A program made the position numbers and the translations under genes. Shown piece by piece: positions 1-8,745 of a stretch of 64,000 bases of DNA. Source of the DNA: Actinomyces vulturis (GTDB taxonomy: Bacteria > Actinomycetota > Actinomycetes > Actinomycetales > Actinomycetaceae); NCBI RefSeq assembly GCF_001687305.1, contig NZ_LZRK01000003.1:310001-374000 (forward strand), read 5' to 3'. Position 1 is the first letter of the stretch. The number at the start of each line of letters is the position of its first letter. A model generated the notes under the pieces. The model was not told the origin of the DNA and searched no databases. It saw only the letters and a program-made list of their open reading frames with translations.

Positions 1-481
1 TAGATTCGGCAACGACTTCATCAAGACGCGAGTCAGGGCGGTCAACCTTGTTGACTACGAGAATCACGGGCAGGGAGGCGGCTAGGGCCTTACGCAAAAC
101 GAAGCGCGTCTGAGGCAGGGGTCCTTCAGAGGCATCAACGAGGAGGACCACACCATCAACCATGGACAGACCACGTTCAACTTCGCCACCGAAGTCAGCG
201 TGACCGGGGGTGTCGATCACGTTGATGACGATGCCATCATCAAGTCCAAGTTCCTGTGCTGCCGGGCCGCGGTAGTGGACTGCGGTATTTTTGGCGAGGA
301 TGGTGATGCCTTTTTCACGTTCGAGCTCACCGGAGTCCATAACCCGATCGCCAGTTGATTCTTCAGTTGCTCGGGCGCCGAAGGCACCGGCTTCCCAGAG
401 CATTCCGTCGACGAGGGTTGTTTTTCCATGGTCAACGTGGGCAACAATTGCCACATTGCGCAGATCTTGGCGCACGGTCAT
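1..481 (-). CDS. typA: TypA/BipA ribosome-associated GTPase (N-terminal part, cut by window edge)
   Basis: Translational GTPase of the TypA/BipA family, which binds ribosomes and helps 50S assembly and stress adaptation. The reading frame starts at ATG 481 and stays open to the left edge, giving about 160 residues. It shows the G1 loop AHVDHGKTT (residues 14-22), a G2-type EREKGITI segment, G3 DTPGHADF and G4 NKVD followed by RPD. The [15 protein letters not shown] start is typical of TypA rather than EF-G or LepA, though the distinguishing C-terminal domain lies outside the window. The 228-base gap before it holds two small inverted repeats and no recognisable gene. Confidence 0.9.
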   Translation of the reverse strand, partial: MTVRQDLRNVAIVAHVDHGKTTLVDGMLWEAGAFGARATEESTGDRVMDSGELEREKGITILAKNTAVHYRGPAAQELGLDDGIVINVIDTPGHADFGGEVERGLSMVDGVVLLVDASEGPLPQTRFVLRKALAASLPVILVVNKVDRPDSRLDEVVAES

Positions 482-550
482 TAAAGGCTTCTTCTTCCAT
501 CAGGCGGTGACCGCCTCTACCGAGCGCAGGGCAGTCCATCAATCTCGCTA

Positions 551-565
551 CATGCCTAAGGCATG
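551..565. promoter_or_regulatory. Small hairpin in the typA upstream region
   Basis: A 6-bp inverted repeat (CATGCC, loop TAA, GGCATG) lies 70 bases ahead of the typA start. A second short one (AGGCGG-TGA-CCGCCT) lies at about 501-515. Both could fold in the typA leader. No function is assignable from sequence. Confidence 0.25.
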
Positions 566-709
566 GCGTTATAAGGCTAATGGGTAGGGGGGACCGTGTG
601 CTACAGGCAAGGCCCTAGCAGGACTGTGCCATGTGACACCTCGCCGTTACACTCCCTCGGAAGACTGAAATATCGGCATATATCGATATGCGTCCCGAGC
701 GGGGAAAAA

Positions 710-1378
710 CTAGGGCTTCATCACAAATCCTGCGACAAGCGCTACAACGCACATCCCGATAACAATCCATGAAGACGTCATCACATGCCGCGCTACACCG
801 GTTACGGGCTTGTGAGTTCGTGGGGGTACTGATTGATGGCGTTTCGCAGCAAGACGCACTTGACGCTGATACGCACGTTCTTCTGCTTGCGCATGGTGAC
901 GCCAGGCTTCTTGGTATAACTCCACTAAATGCGCTGCATCATCAGAATCTAGACGTGTTTTATACACATGGGCCGAAGGGGTGAGGTATTCCTCGCGAGT
1001 GGCAGGAACGGTCCTCTCACGACGCACAGCCGTCCATAGACCTCCACGCCCGGCTGCGGAGACAGGAATCGTACTTTGTTCAGTCAAAAGAAGAAGACCC
1101 CATCGGGTTCGTGTATCAGTAAGTTCTTCCCATCCAATAGTCCATGAATTCAGAGCATTGCGCACGTAAATTCCGTCGTTATCTAATCGCATCATCGGCA
1201 CCCACCACAGTAGCCATACACATGCGCTAAAGGTCCCTGTGATCGCTGCTGCCACGAGGCCATTACCCCATCCATCACTCAACCAGACCACAATGGTGAT
1301 GTACAGAGCGATCAGCGCGATGAGAACGGTGGAGATTCTTGCTGGAAGGGATCGAATGATAACGGTGGGCATATCCAT
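710..1378 (-). CDS. PH-like domain membrane protein
   Basis: A 222-residue membrane protein of unknown role. Two hydrophobic segments lie near the N-terminus (about residues 15-35 and 40-62) and one at the extreme C-terminus (about 203-220). Between them is a soluble stretch beginning MRLDNDGIYVRNALNSWTIGWEEL, a layout seen in actinobacterial PH-domain membrane proteins that follow housekeeping genes. Two in-frame ATGs (1378 and 1372) are possible starts and neither has a strong Shine-Dalgarno sequence. It is transcribed toward typA, and a hairpin separates it from the substrate-binding protein gene upstream. The PH-like assignment rests on overall pattern only. Confidence 0.6.
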   Translation of the reverse strand: MDMPTVIIRSLPARISTVLIALIALYITIVVWLSDGWGNGLVAAAITGTFSACVWLLWWVPMMRLDNDGIYVRNALNSWTIGWEELTDTRTRWGLLLLTEQSTIPVSAAGRGGLWTAVRRERTVPATREEYLTPSAHVYKTRLDSDDAAHLVELYQEAWRHHAQAEERAYQRQVRLAAKRHQSVPPRTHKPVTGVARHVMTSSWIVIGMCVVALVAGFVMKP

Positions 1379-1396
1379 AGTCTGTCACAGACACAT

Positions 1397-1436
1397 GTGA
1401 GCCGACGCCGATCAGTTGAGATCGACGTCGGCTCAC
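1397..1436 (-). terminator. Hairpin after the first oligopeptide-binding protein gene
   Basis: Inverted repeat with an 11-bp outer stem (GTGAGCCGACG / CGTCGGCTCAC), one mismatch, then 5 more pairs (CGATC/GATCG) around a 6-base loop. It lies 43 bases past the stop of the minus-strand gene ending at 1479. No T run follows on the minus strand; four T residues follow on the plus strand. Confidence 0.6.
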
Positions 1437-1478
1437 TTTTGCGATGTTCTCACCTAGGAAGGTGATCCCTCACAGCAA

Positions 1479-3173
1479 TCAGGCCTTGACGTAACCAATA
1501 TCTTCGGAGCGGACGGTCTGAAGACCATAGGATCCGTAGTTAGCCAGGTTGGAGGGAACGGCGGTGTAAGAGGCGCGGTTGTAAATCGGAATCACAGCAG
1601 CAAGATCCCACACGGCGCGGTCACACTCGTTGGCAAGTTCGATCCGCTTCTGGGGATCCATTTCACCAGCGATCTTGGGCATGAGATCCTGAATCTCCTG
1701 ACTCCAAACGTGGGCGTAGTTGCCACCCTGGCCCTTACCGTACACCTGGCCCACGTTTGCTACGGGGTATGGAGTACCAGTCCAGGTGAAGGTAACAATC
1801 TCGAAATTACCCTCAGTAATGCGGGGGAAGAAGTCTGCAGGTGCGACGTCATCCATGACAACCTCGCAACCAACCTTGGCGAAGTTTTCCTGAAGAATCT
1901 TACCTTCGTTGGCTGAGGTGGAAGTGTTGGGAAGGCGCAGGTACTTGATGGAGAGTTTCTCACCATCCTTCTCACGCACTGTGCCTCCTTCAGGAAGAAC
2001 CCATCCGAGTTCATCAAGAGCCTTCTTGGTGGCTTCAGGATCGAATTCAGGAGCGTTATTCTGGTAGCCCTCTTGAACAGGCATGTAGAAGTGGTTACCT
2101 AAAATAAGTTCTTCAGCGGGAACAGGAAGTCCCTGCAAGTCAGCCTTAGCCATGGTCAGTCGATCGATGGCGGGCAGAAGAGCCTTACGCAGTGCTTGAT
2201 CTTGCAGAACACCGGCTTCACCATTAATGGTGAAATGACGCCAACTCAAGCCGGAAGACTGACGAATCACACCATCTTCACGGGAACTGCACTGTTCATA
2301 TGAGGCAGAGTCAATGATGGAGTTAACACAGTCAATTTCTTTGTTAGCAAATGCGGCGGGCGCCTGATCTGCACCAATAACCTTCAACACGACGGTGTCG
2401 AGCTTACCGGGATCACCCCACCAGTTGGGGTTACGTGTAAGAGTAAGGGTGCCCTTCGTCTTGTCTGCTTCAGAAATAATAAAGGGACCGGATGCGTATT
2501 CTGTCTGCTCAGGAGTGGTCCAGCTGTTGTATGTTTCAGCGTCAGTGCACAGGAAGCGAGGCAGAACCTCATCAATAGGCTGTGACCAATCAGGGAATGC
2601 AAACTTGTAGGTAATGATGACTTCGTAATCATCGGCGCCACGAACGACAGACTCCATGTCGCGGTAACCATCGTCACTACCAATTACTTCAGCGAATGCG
2701 GGATCAGAACCGTCACAGGCAGCCTTGGTTGCGGCGTAATCTTCCCAGGTAATGGATTCGCCGTTATTCCATTTAGCGGCAGGGTTGAGTTTAAGAGTAA
2801 CAACGGTCTTACCGTCAACTTCTTCAACATTCGTATCAAGCAAGAAGTTGTTGTTCAGTGAACGCTCACCGTGAGCATCAAAGATGAAGTTCGTAGGACG
2901 GGTCCACATTCCCAGACGGCTCTGGTTATCACCGTTGGAGCCTTCGGGAGTGTTGGGGTTGAAGTTTGTGATCCAATCCTCGATGGGCATAACAAAGGTT
3001 CCACCATCTTGAACCTTGTCACGTTCCATGGGGTTAATGTCGGAAGCAGCCAAATCTGAACTGGAGACACTACCGCCAGATGAGGCGGATTCCTTCTTAT
3101 CACAAGCAGCCAACGCAGCCAGAACGGCTACAGAGGCTGAGCCGGCAATAAAAGAGCGGCGGGAAATCATCAT
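1479..3173 (-). CDS. Oligopeptide ABC transporter substrate-binding lipoprotein (copy 1)
   Basis: Extracellular solute-binding protein of the family 5 (OppA/DppA) type, 564 residues, expected to capture peptides for the OppBCDF permease encoded nearby. The N-terminus MMISRRSFIAG has a twin-arginine-like motif, a hydrophobic core and a lipobox LAAC with the lipidated Cys at residue 24. This indicates an exported lipoprotein, possibly using the Tat route. The start at 3173 was preferred over 3182 because both paralogs share a GGA 7-8 bases upstream and the same CACATGATGAT context. It is a clear tandem duplicate of the gene at 3540-5240, especially in the C-terminal half (LGWVLPEGG, KLSIKYLRLPN, CEVVMDD, NYG). 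The two copies may bind different peptides. Confidence 0.92.
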   Translation of the reverse strand: MMISRRSFIAGSASVAVLAALAACDKKESASSGGSVSSSDLAASDINPMERDKVQDGGTFVMPIEDWITNFNPNTPEGSNGDNQSRLGMWTRPTNFIFDAHGERSLNNNFLLDTNVEEVDGKTVVTLKLNPAAKWNNGESITWEDYAATKAACDGSDPAFAEVIGSDDGYRDMESVVRGADDYEVIITYKFAFPDWSQPIDEVLPRFLCTDAETYNSWTTPEQTEYASGPFIISEADKTKGTLTLTRNPNWWGDPGKLDTVVLKVIGADQAPAAFANKEIDCVNSIIDSASYEQCSSREDGVIRQSSGLSWRHFTINGEAGVLQDQALRKALLPAIDRLTMAKADLQGLPVPAEELILGNHFYMPVQEGYQNNAPEFDPEATKKALDELGWVLPEGGTVREKDGEKLSIKYLRLPNTSTSANEGKILQENFAKVGCEVVMDDVAPADFFPRITEGNFEIVTFTWTGTPYPVANVGQVYGKGQGGNYAHVWSQEIQDLMPKIAGEMDPQKRIELANECDRAVWDLAAVIPIYNRASYTAVPSNLANYGSYGLQTVRSEDIGYVKA

Positions 3174-3217
3174 GTGATGCATCCATTCTGGTTATCGGAA
3201 TTCATCGTCACACCCGG

Positions 3218-3232
3218 AATCACCAGGTGATT
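3218..3232. promoter_or_regulatory. 15-base palindrome AATCACC-A-GGTGATT upstream of copy 1
   Basis: A perfect 7-bp inverted repeat with a single central base, 45-60 bases before the start of the copy 1 gene and just downstream of the possible -10 element. The size and symmetry would suit a dimeric repressor site. No regulator is identified. Confidence 0.3.
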
Positions 3233-3351
3233 AATTTAGAACTATACGCGAATCATGACAGTTAGTTCACACACAATGATAGTTCTGAGTCACATCTCAC
3301 GTTTTATCTCATTAACACACTATGATGATCGAACATCATGCAAAAAATCCC

Positions 3352-3364
3352 CACACAATGTCAC
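3352..3364 (-). promoter_or_regulatory. CACACAATGTCAC element shared by both binding-protein upstream regions
   Basis: This 13-mer lies about 180 bases before the copy 1 start. A version with one added A (CACACAAATGTCAC) lies at 5385-5398, about 145 bases before copy 2. It could be a shared regulator or promoter element, or a remnant of the duplication. The surrounding spacer sequence is otherwise diverged. Confidence 0.3.
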
Positions 3365-3441
3365 AATTATTCATTCAAAAATAAGACTTTTGTCCCGACT
3401 TCACAAGGAACACTCAAGGTCTACTTTGCCCCACACACAGA

Positions 3442-3486
3442 CAGTGAATGGGTGTTTCGTATCGCATACGAAACACCCATTCACTG
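3442..3486 (-). terminator. Perfect 21-bp hairpin between the two binding-protein genes
   Basis: Arms 3442-3462 and 3466-3486 are exact reverse complements, with a CGC loop. It begins 53 bases past the stop of copy 2. No T run follows on the minus strand. It may be a U-less terminator or an RNA-stabilising processing hairpin that raises expression of copy 2 relative to copy 1. Confidence 0.65.
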
Positions 3487-3539
3487 CGTTTTGCATCATC
3501 GCTTCACACTAAAGCATTAACGATGCAAGATTATGAAAG

Positions 3540-5240
3540 TCACTTGGCGTAACCGATATTTTCGGGAAGCACGGTGGACATACCGAAGGAACCGTAGTTA
3601 GCCAGACTCTTGGGAACCGCGGTGTAGTCAGCGCGGCTGTAGATGGGGAGGACAATAGCTTCACGCCAAATTTCGCGGTCTGCCTCATTGGCCAACTTGA
3701 TGCGCTTTTCTTCATCGGGCTCTTCAGCAACCTGCTTAATGAGATCCTGCAACTTCTCACTCCACACACCGGTGTAGTTCGACGCAGACCCCTTGCCATA
3801 GACCTGCTGAATGTTTGCCATAGGATACTGAGTACCCACCCAGGTGAAGGTCACAACTTCATATTGGCCCTGTCGGATACGAGTAAAGAAGTCCGACGGG
3901 TTGGTATCGTCCATCACAACCTCACAACCAATGGCTTCCATACAAGACTGGAAGACCTTACCTTCAGTAGCTGAGGTGGAGACGTTGGGAAGACGCAGGT
4001 ATTTGATCGAGAGTTTCTGACCATCCTTTTCGCGCACACTGCCGCCTTCAGGAAGAACCCATCCGAGATCCTCAAGATCCTTGATTGCAGCATCCTTATC
4101 GAAAGCAAATTCACCACGGTTATCTTCATACCCATGCGACTGAACCATAAAAAGATGGTTACCCAACATGAGATCCTCCGCCGGAACTGGAAGTCCCTGG
4201 AGATCAGCCTGCGCAATGGTCAAGCAGTCAACACCTTTAACTAAAGCCTGACGAAGCTTTTCATCAGCAAGAACGCCTGTAGAACCATTAATCGTAAAGT
4301 GACGCCACTGCAGACCACTTGCTTCTCGAATCTCACCATCGGTTCGCTGCTCGCACTGCTGGTAGGACGCTGCATCAATAATGTTATGGACAACATCCAC
4401 CTCGCCATTGGCGAATGCAGCAGATAGTTGATCGGCATCAATCACACGCATCACGATCGTTTCGAGTTTGCCAGGCTCACCCCACCACTGATCGTTGCGG
4501 CCAAGCGTAATGCTTCCAGAAGAGGGATCATGGTTGGTAATGACGAAAGGACCGGTAGAAAACTCGGTCATCATCGGATCAGTCCAAGAAGAAAATGCTT
4601 CAGGAGTTGCCGTTAAAGAACGTGGAATAACCAGGCTAAGAACGCTGGACCAGTCGGGGAAAATGGATGTAAATTTCACAACAACTTCAAATTCATCGCC
4701 ACCAGCAGTGATGGACTCAATATGATCCCAGCCATCCGTAGTTGCAACTACGTCAAGATATTGTTTATCTGCGCCGTTACACGCTTTCCAACATGACTCA
4801 TAGTCTTCCCAGGTAATGGAATCACCGTTGTTCCATTTTGCTTTGGGATTCAACTTCAACGTGGCAACAGTCTTGCCGTCTTTTTCATCAACGGTGTAGG
4901 ACTCACAAAAGTCCTTGCGCACTTCAAAAGTACCATCTGGCTTGTATAACCAGTTAGAGCAACCAATAAACATCTGAAGCACGTTACCGTTGTCGGCAAT
5001 TTGACCATCAATATGCAGAGGGTTGTACTGAGGAATCATCGCATCAAGAGGCAGGACTAACTTGCCGCCATCGGCGACTTTGTCACGCGCCATTTCATTG
5101 ATATCTGATGCTGCAAGCTTGGAGACGGAGCCATCGGATTTCGTCGAGCCGTCACCACTCTTGCCTGAGCAGGCTGCCAGTGCCGCCAGCATCGCCGTAG
5201 ACGCAGTGCCAGCGAGGAACAATCGGCGGTTGATCATCAT
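3540..5240 (-). CDS. Oligopeptide ABC transporter substrate-binding lipoprotein (copy 2)
   Basis: Family 5 solute-binding protein of 566 residues, paralogous to the adjacent copy 1. An open frame extends further upstream to 5486, but that extension (Cys-rich, no signal features) is not plausible. The internal ATG at 5240 gives MMINRRLFLAG followed by a hydrophobic stretch and lipobox LAAC with Cys at residue 24, matching copy 1, with GGA 7 bases upstream. It lies downstream of the opp permease operon but behind a strong hairpin and a 392-base gap, so it is probably transcribed from its own promoter. The protein would sit on the outer face of the membrane and deliver peptides to OppBC. Confidence 0.92.
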   Translation of the reverse strand: MMINRRLFLAGTASTAMLAALAACSGKSGDGSTKSDGSVSKLAASDINEMARDKVADGGKLVLPLDAMIPQYNPLHIDGQIADNGNVLQMFIGCSNWLYKPDGTFEVRKDFCESYTVDEKDGKTVATLKLNPKAKWNNGDSITWEDYESCWKACNGADKQYLDVVATTDGWDHIESITAGGDEFEVVVKFTSIFPDWSSVLSLVIPRSLTATPEAFSSWTDPMMTEFSTGPFVITNHDPSSGSITLGRNDQWWGEPGKLETIVMRVIDADQLSAAFANGEVDVVHNIIDAASYQQCEQRTDGEIREASGLQWRHFTINGSTGVLADEKLRQALVKGVDCLTIAQADLQGLPVPAEDLMLGNHLFMVQSHGYEDNRGEFAFDKDAAIKDLEDLGWVLPEGGSVREKDGQKLSIKYLRLPNVSTSATEGKVFQSCMEAIGCEVVMDDTNPSDFFTRIRQGQYEVVTFTWVGTQYPMANIQQVYGKGSASNYTGVWSEKLQDLIKQVAEEPDEEKRIKLANEADREIWREAIVLPIYSRADYTAVPKSLANYGSFGMSTVLPENIGYAK

Positions 5241-5384
5241 GTGAGTATCCGTTCGTCGAGAATTTTGATGCTCTGGTGGTATCCAGAACACCGATGGTGA
5301 AACGATGAGACCACACATCTCAGCATCAGGACAATTCTTCTCACAGAATGAACTGTAATTGGGACCACATCGTGACCCTCCTGT

Positions 5385-5398
5385 CACACAAATGTCAC
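5385..5398 (-). promoter_or_regulatory. CACACAAATGTCAC element shared by both binding-protein upstream regions
   Basis: This 14-mer differs from the 13-mer at 3352-3364 by one inserted A. It overlaps a TGTCAC direct repeat spaced 11 bases, a spacing that places both half-sites on one face of the helix. Confidence 0.3.
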
Positions 5399-5427
5399 AT
5401 TTCACTATCGAGACATTAATGCATAAG

Positions 5428-5438
5428 TGCACTAATAC
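5428..5438. repeat. TGCACTAATAC, also found upstream of oppB
   Basis: An 11-base match to 10012-10022, with a partial third copy (TGCACTAAATA) at 10068-10078. Here it forms one half of an imperfect palindrome with TAATGCA at 5418-5424. It is a candidate operator linking copy 2 and the permease operon, though an 11-mer shared by A/T-rich spacers can occur by chance. Confidence 0.25.
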
Positions 5439-5576
5439 CTTCGAATAGGCCAGTAAAAAAAGACGCTGACAAGAAAGTTTCACCAACCTTCTTATGAATA
5501 GTTATACAAAGACACTCAAAAGTAACAACCGTATAACAATTAGAAAACATCCTCGCCATGTCCACATGATGAACAA

Positions 5577-5617
5577 GTGAAAGGGGTCCCGCCATCATCT
5601 GGCGGGACCCCTTTCAC
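5577..5617 (-). terminator. Terminator of the oppBCDF operon
   Basis: Perfect 18-bp stem (GTGAAAGGGGTCCCGCCA and its complement) with a TCATC loop, starting 16 bases past the oppDF stop. The stem is G/C-rich, and downstream on the minus strand is only weakly T-rich. It separates the permease operon from binding-protein copy 2. Confidence 0.8.
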
Positions 5618-5632
5618 CGTAAAATCAGCGCT

Positions 5633-7759
5633 TTAGAACACGTTGGTTCGTTCAGGGTAGTAGCACGCAGTGGTGTGGTCGTCACCAAGCGTGACATGCT
5701 CAGGCATTGCACTCAAGCAACTCTCCTGCTGCTCCGCGTTCAACATGGCGAACTTGGGGCAACGCGTACGGAAACGGCAGCCTGAGGGCGGGTTTGCCGG
5801 ACTGGGCAGATCGCCTTCGAGGATGATGCGTGAGCGGGTGCGTTCCTTTTCTGGATCAGGGATCGGAATGGCGGAGAGCAAAGCCTGAGTGTAGGGATGA
5901 GCAGGAGCGCTAAAGACTTCGTCAACGTCACCGATTTCCACAATCTTGCCCAAGTACATGACAGCAACGCGATCTGCGATGTGTCGCACTACGGACAAGT
6001 CGTGAGCAACAAAGAGATAACTCAGACCAAGAGTTGCCCGCAATTCATCAAGCAAGTTGATGACACCTGCCTGGATGGACACGTCCAAAGCGGAAACGGG
6101 TTCGTCAAGGACCAGCAACTTAGGATTCAATGCCAATGCGCGAGCGATGCCCACACGCTGGCGCTGACCACCAGAAAAGTTACGAGGGTAACGGTTAGCG
6201 TGGCTCGGCTCAAGGCCTACCAGCGCCATCAACTCCTCAACGCGGGGGCCGATGTCCTTTTTCTTCCATCCGTTGTGCTGAAGAGGCTCAGCAATGATGT
6301 CAAAGATAGGAAGGCGCGGGTCTAGAGAGGCCATGGGGTCCTGGAAAACAATCTGGACGTCGCGACGCAGATTACGTCGTTCACGGCGACTGACATCTGC
6401 TGTATCTTTCCCTAGCACGACGATCGTGCCGTCCTGAGGTTTTGCCAGATTAAGAACCTCAAGAAGCGTAGTGGTCTTACCACAGCCGGATTCACCCACG
6501 AGTGCGAGGGTTTCACCACGGCGAACGTCGAAGGAGAGGCCATCGACGGCATGGACAGTGCCTACGCGACGCTTAAACACTGCCCCCTTCATCAAGGGGA
6601 ATTCCTTGACCAGACCGTCAACACGCAACACCTCTTCACGTTCTTCGTGAGGAAGGTTGAGTTCTTCAGAATGCTTCAGCGGAGGTACGGGGAATATATC
6701 AGTGTACTGAAGGTTCTTTGCCCCAATCTCCGGGAAGCGACGGCAAGCGCTGAAGTGGCGGGCGCCTTGCTCAACGTCTGCGAGTTCAGGTTCGCCTGCA
6801 CTGCACTCAGGCTCAGCCATGGGGCAGCGGGGTGCAAAGGGGCAGCCGGTGGGCAGCTCAAGTAATGACGGCGGGTTGCCCTCAACGGTTGCTAAAGCAG
6901 AATCTTTCTTAGAGTCCAGTCGAGGAAGACTGCCAAGCAACCCAATGGTGTAGGGCATGCGAGGATTGAAGAAAATGTCATCAACACGCCCCTTTTCCAC
7001 GATACGACCGGCATACATCACCGCGACGCGATCAGCCATACCAGCAACAACACCCAAGTCGTGGGTGATCATGATGACGCCTGCACCAGTTTCGTGCTGG
7101 GCGGTCTTGAGAACATCCAGGATCTGCGCCTGAATAGTCACGTCAAGAGCCGTAGTCGGCTCATCGGCGATGATCAGATCAGGATTATTAGCAATACCGA
7201 TAGCGATCACGGCGCGCTGACGCATACCACCACTGAATTCGTGCGGGTAAGCCTTGGCGCGAACAGAGGGGTTTGGAATGCCAACAAGGTCAAGGAGTTC
7301 AACCGCACGCTTCCAGGCATCGGACTCGCTCATTCCTGTATGGATTTTGAGCGCTTCAACGATCTGTGTACCAACCGTATACACGGGGGTAAGAGCACTG
7401 AGCGGATCCTGGAAAATCATGGAAACCTGTGAACCGCGGATCTTCGACATGTAACTGTCGGAGCGGCCGAGCAGTTCACGACCGTGGAGTTTCACCGAGC
7501 CAGACACTTGGGCAGTCTCATCAAGCAGCCCCATGATGGCGGTCGACGTCACGGATTTACCAGAACCGGACTCACCCACCAAAGCAACGACCTCTCCAGA
7601 ATCCACGCGAAGGTTTACGCCACGAACAGCGTTGACCTTACCGTTTTCTGAGGGGAAGGAGACACGAAGATCATTCACCTCAAGTAGAGGGGCAGAAGAC
7701 TGGCGATCAGGAAGATCGTTAGACTCAAATACGGGAGTTCCTTGGTTCTTACGGCTCAT
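5633..7759 (-). CDS. Oligopeptide ABC transporter dual ATP-binding protein (OppD-OppF fusion)
   Basis: Cytoplasmic ATPase of 708 residues that powers peptide import. It contains two complete ABC domains in one chain, a known arrangement in actinobacteria in place of separate OppD and OppF. Domain 1 has Walker A GESGSGKS (62-69), signature FSGGMRQR (175-182), Walker B LIIADEP, and an oligopeptide-transporter C-terminal Cys segment (GCPFAPRCP, 305-313). Domain 2 has Walker A GESGCGKT (422-429), signature [15 protein letters not shown], Walker B LLVLDEP and a second Cys segment (GCRFRTRCP). The ATG overlaps the oppC stop by 4 bases (ATGA), showing translational coupling, and a strong hairpin follows. 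Confidence 0.94.
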   Translation of the reverse strand: MSRKNQGTPVFESNDLPDRQSSAPLLEVNDLRVSFPSENGKVNAVRGVNLRVDSGEVVALVGESGSGKSVTSTAIMGLLDETAQVSGSVKLHGRELLGRSDSYMSKIRGSQVSMIFQDPLSALTPVYTVGTQIVEALKIHTGMSESDAWKRAVELLDLVGIPNPSVRAKAYPHEFSGGMRQRAVIAIGIANNPDLIIADEPTTALDVTIQAQILDVLKTAQHETGAGVIMITHDLGVVAGMADRVAVMYAGRIVEKGRVDDIFFNPRMPYTIGLLGSLPRLDSKKDSALATVEGNPPSLLELPTGCPFAPRCPMAEPECSAGEPELADVEQGARHFSACRRFPEIGAKNLQYTDIFPVPPLKHSEELNLPHEEREEVLRVDGLVKEFPLMKGAVFKRRVGTVHAVDGLSFDVRRGETLALVGESGCGKTTTLLEVLNLAKPQDGTIVVLGKDTADVSRRERRNLRRDVQIVFQDPMASLDPRLPIFDIIAEPLQHNGWKKKDIGPRVEELMALVGLEPSHANRYPRNFSGGQRQRVGIARALALNPKLLVLDEPVSALDVSIQAGVINLLDELRATLGLSYLFVAHDLSVVRHIADRVAVMYLGKIVEIGDVDEVFSAPAHPYTQALLSAIPIPDPEKERTRSRIILEGDLPSPANPPSGCRFRTRCPKFAMLNAEQQESCLSAMPEHVTLGDDHTTACYYPERTNVF

Positions 7760-8742
7760 GCTTGGCCTCCAGACTTGGATGAGGAATCGAGTGCGTCGCG
7801 CACGCCGTCACCAATAAGGTTGATACACACGAGCATGACAACCAGGACCAGTGCGGGAGCAATAAAGGTCCAAGGATAAACCACCACGTCACCCTGCGAC
7901 TGAGCGATCAGGGTACCCAGTGAGGTATTCGGCGGCTTCACACCGAATCCGAAGTAACTCAAGGTCGTTTCGCTGAGCACTGCTGCTGCCACACCGAGAG
8001 TGAAGTCGATGATGAGGTAGGAGGAAATGTTCGGGATGATGTGACGCACAATAATCACAGGAGCGGGAACACTCATGTACTTAGCAGCAGTGACGTAATC
8101 CTGGTTACGTACCGACAACGTCATGGAGCGGACCACACGAGAAGTAAGCATCCAGCCGAAAGCACCAAGCAGGATAATGAACATCCACACGCTTCCCTTG
8201 GATTCTGCACTCACGCGCTGGGAAATAATAGCGATGGTGAGGAAGGCAGGGATCACGAGCATGAGGTCAATGACCCAAAGGGCTAACTTATCGAACCAAC
8301 CGCCGAAGTAGGCGGCAGCACTACCAATAGTGGTAGCCACGACGATCTGAATAGTTGCCACGGATAGACCGATAACGAGGGACTTACGCAACCCTTCAAC
8401 GGTCATAGCGAAAACATCAGAACCATCCTTGGTGGTGCCCAGCCAGTGGTTGGCGTCGGGTGGTGTATGGAAACTAAGGAAGTCGGACTCAGTAAAGTGC
8501 CAAGGGCTAATCATGGGGCCGACGAGGGCTAGCAAGATAATGCCAAGGAAACCGATAAGACCGATGACAGCGCTGCGGTTACGTAGGAAACGGCGACGGA
8601 AGATCTCGCCGCGGCTCAGACGCTTAGCGGCACGCTGGTTTTCAACAACTTCGATTTCTTCTTGTGCTGCAGAAGCAATAGCGCTTGCACCATCCGTTCC
8701 GCCGTGCACTAGGTCACCTTGATTAAGTTCTGTTTTAGCCAT
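7756..8742 (-). CDS. Oligopeptide ABC transporter permease (OppC/DppC type)
   Basis: Inner membrane permease of 328 residues. After an N-terminal cytoplasmic extension of about 60 residues come six predicted membrane segments, with the BPD-transporter EAA loop region (MSVPAPVIIVRHIIPNISSY) facing the ATPase. The N-terminal segment with SRGEIFRRRFLRNRSAVIG is typical of OppC. It lies 3 bases after oppB and overlaps oppDF by 4 bases, so the three genes form one operon. GAGGG within the oppB 3' end can act as ribosome site. Confidence 0.93.
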   Translation of the reverse strand: MAKTELNQGDLVHGGTDGASAIASAAQEEIEVVENQRAAKRLSRGEIFRRRFLRNRSAVIGLIGFLGIILLALVGPMISPWHFTESDFLSFHTPPDANHWLGTTKDGSDVFAMTVEGLRKSLVIGLSVATIQIVVATTIGSAAAYFGGWFDKLALWVIDLMLVIPAFLTIAIISQRVSAESKGSVWMFIILLGAFGWMLTSRVVRSMTLSVRNQDYVTAAKYMSVPAPVIIVRHIIPNISSYLIIDFTLGVAAAVLSETTLSYFGFGVKPPNTSLGTLIAQSQGDVVVYPWTFIAPALVLVVMLVCINLIGDGVRDALDSSSKSGGQA

Positions 8743-8745
8743 TGG

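Larger units (their letters stand above)
3174..3539 (-). promoter_or_regulatory. Spacer between the two binding-protein genes; probable promoter region
   Basis: A 366-base A/T-rich gap with no convincing gene; the short plus-strand frames in it lack homology and ribosome sites. On the minus strand a TATAGT hexamer lies at about 3247-3252, with a weak TGAACT 17 bases upstream, a possible promoter for copy 1. A short palindrome AATCACC-A-GGTGATT lies at 3218-3232, and a long hairpin at 3442-3486. A 13-base segment (CACACAATGTCAC, 3352-3364) recurs with one extra A before the second paralog. Confidence 0.4.
5241..5576 (-). promoter_or_regulatory. Upstream region of binding-protein copy 2
   Basis: No gene is evident apart from the unlikely N-terminal extension of copy 2. 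The region is A/T-rich toward its right half. TGTCAC occurs twice 11 bases apart (5383-5388 and 5394-5399), about one helical turn. Within it is the CACACAAATGTCAC element shared with copy 1. TGCACTAATAC lies at 5428-5438 within an imperfect palindrome TAATGCA-TAAG-TGCACTA and recurs upstream of oppB. A clear -35/-10 pair could not be fixed by eye. Confidence 0.4.

Noticed and set aside
3255-3520. Two short plus-strand frames in the spacer between the binding-protein genes
   Set aside because: They run through the 21-bp hairpin, have no ribosome sites, and show no recognisable sequence.
5241-5486. 82-residue N-terminal extension of binding-protein copy 2
   Set aside because: The internal ATG at 5240 gives a proper lipoprotein signal matching copy 1; the extension is Cys-rich non-coding spacer.
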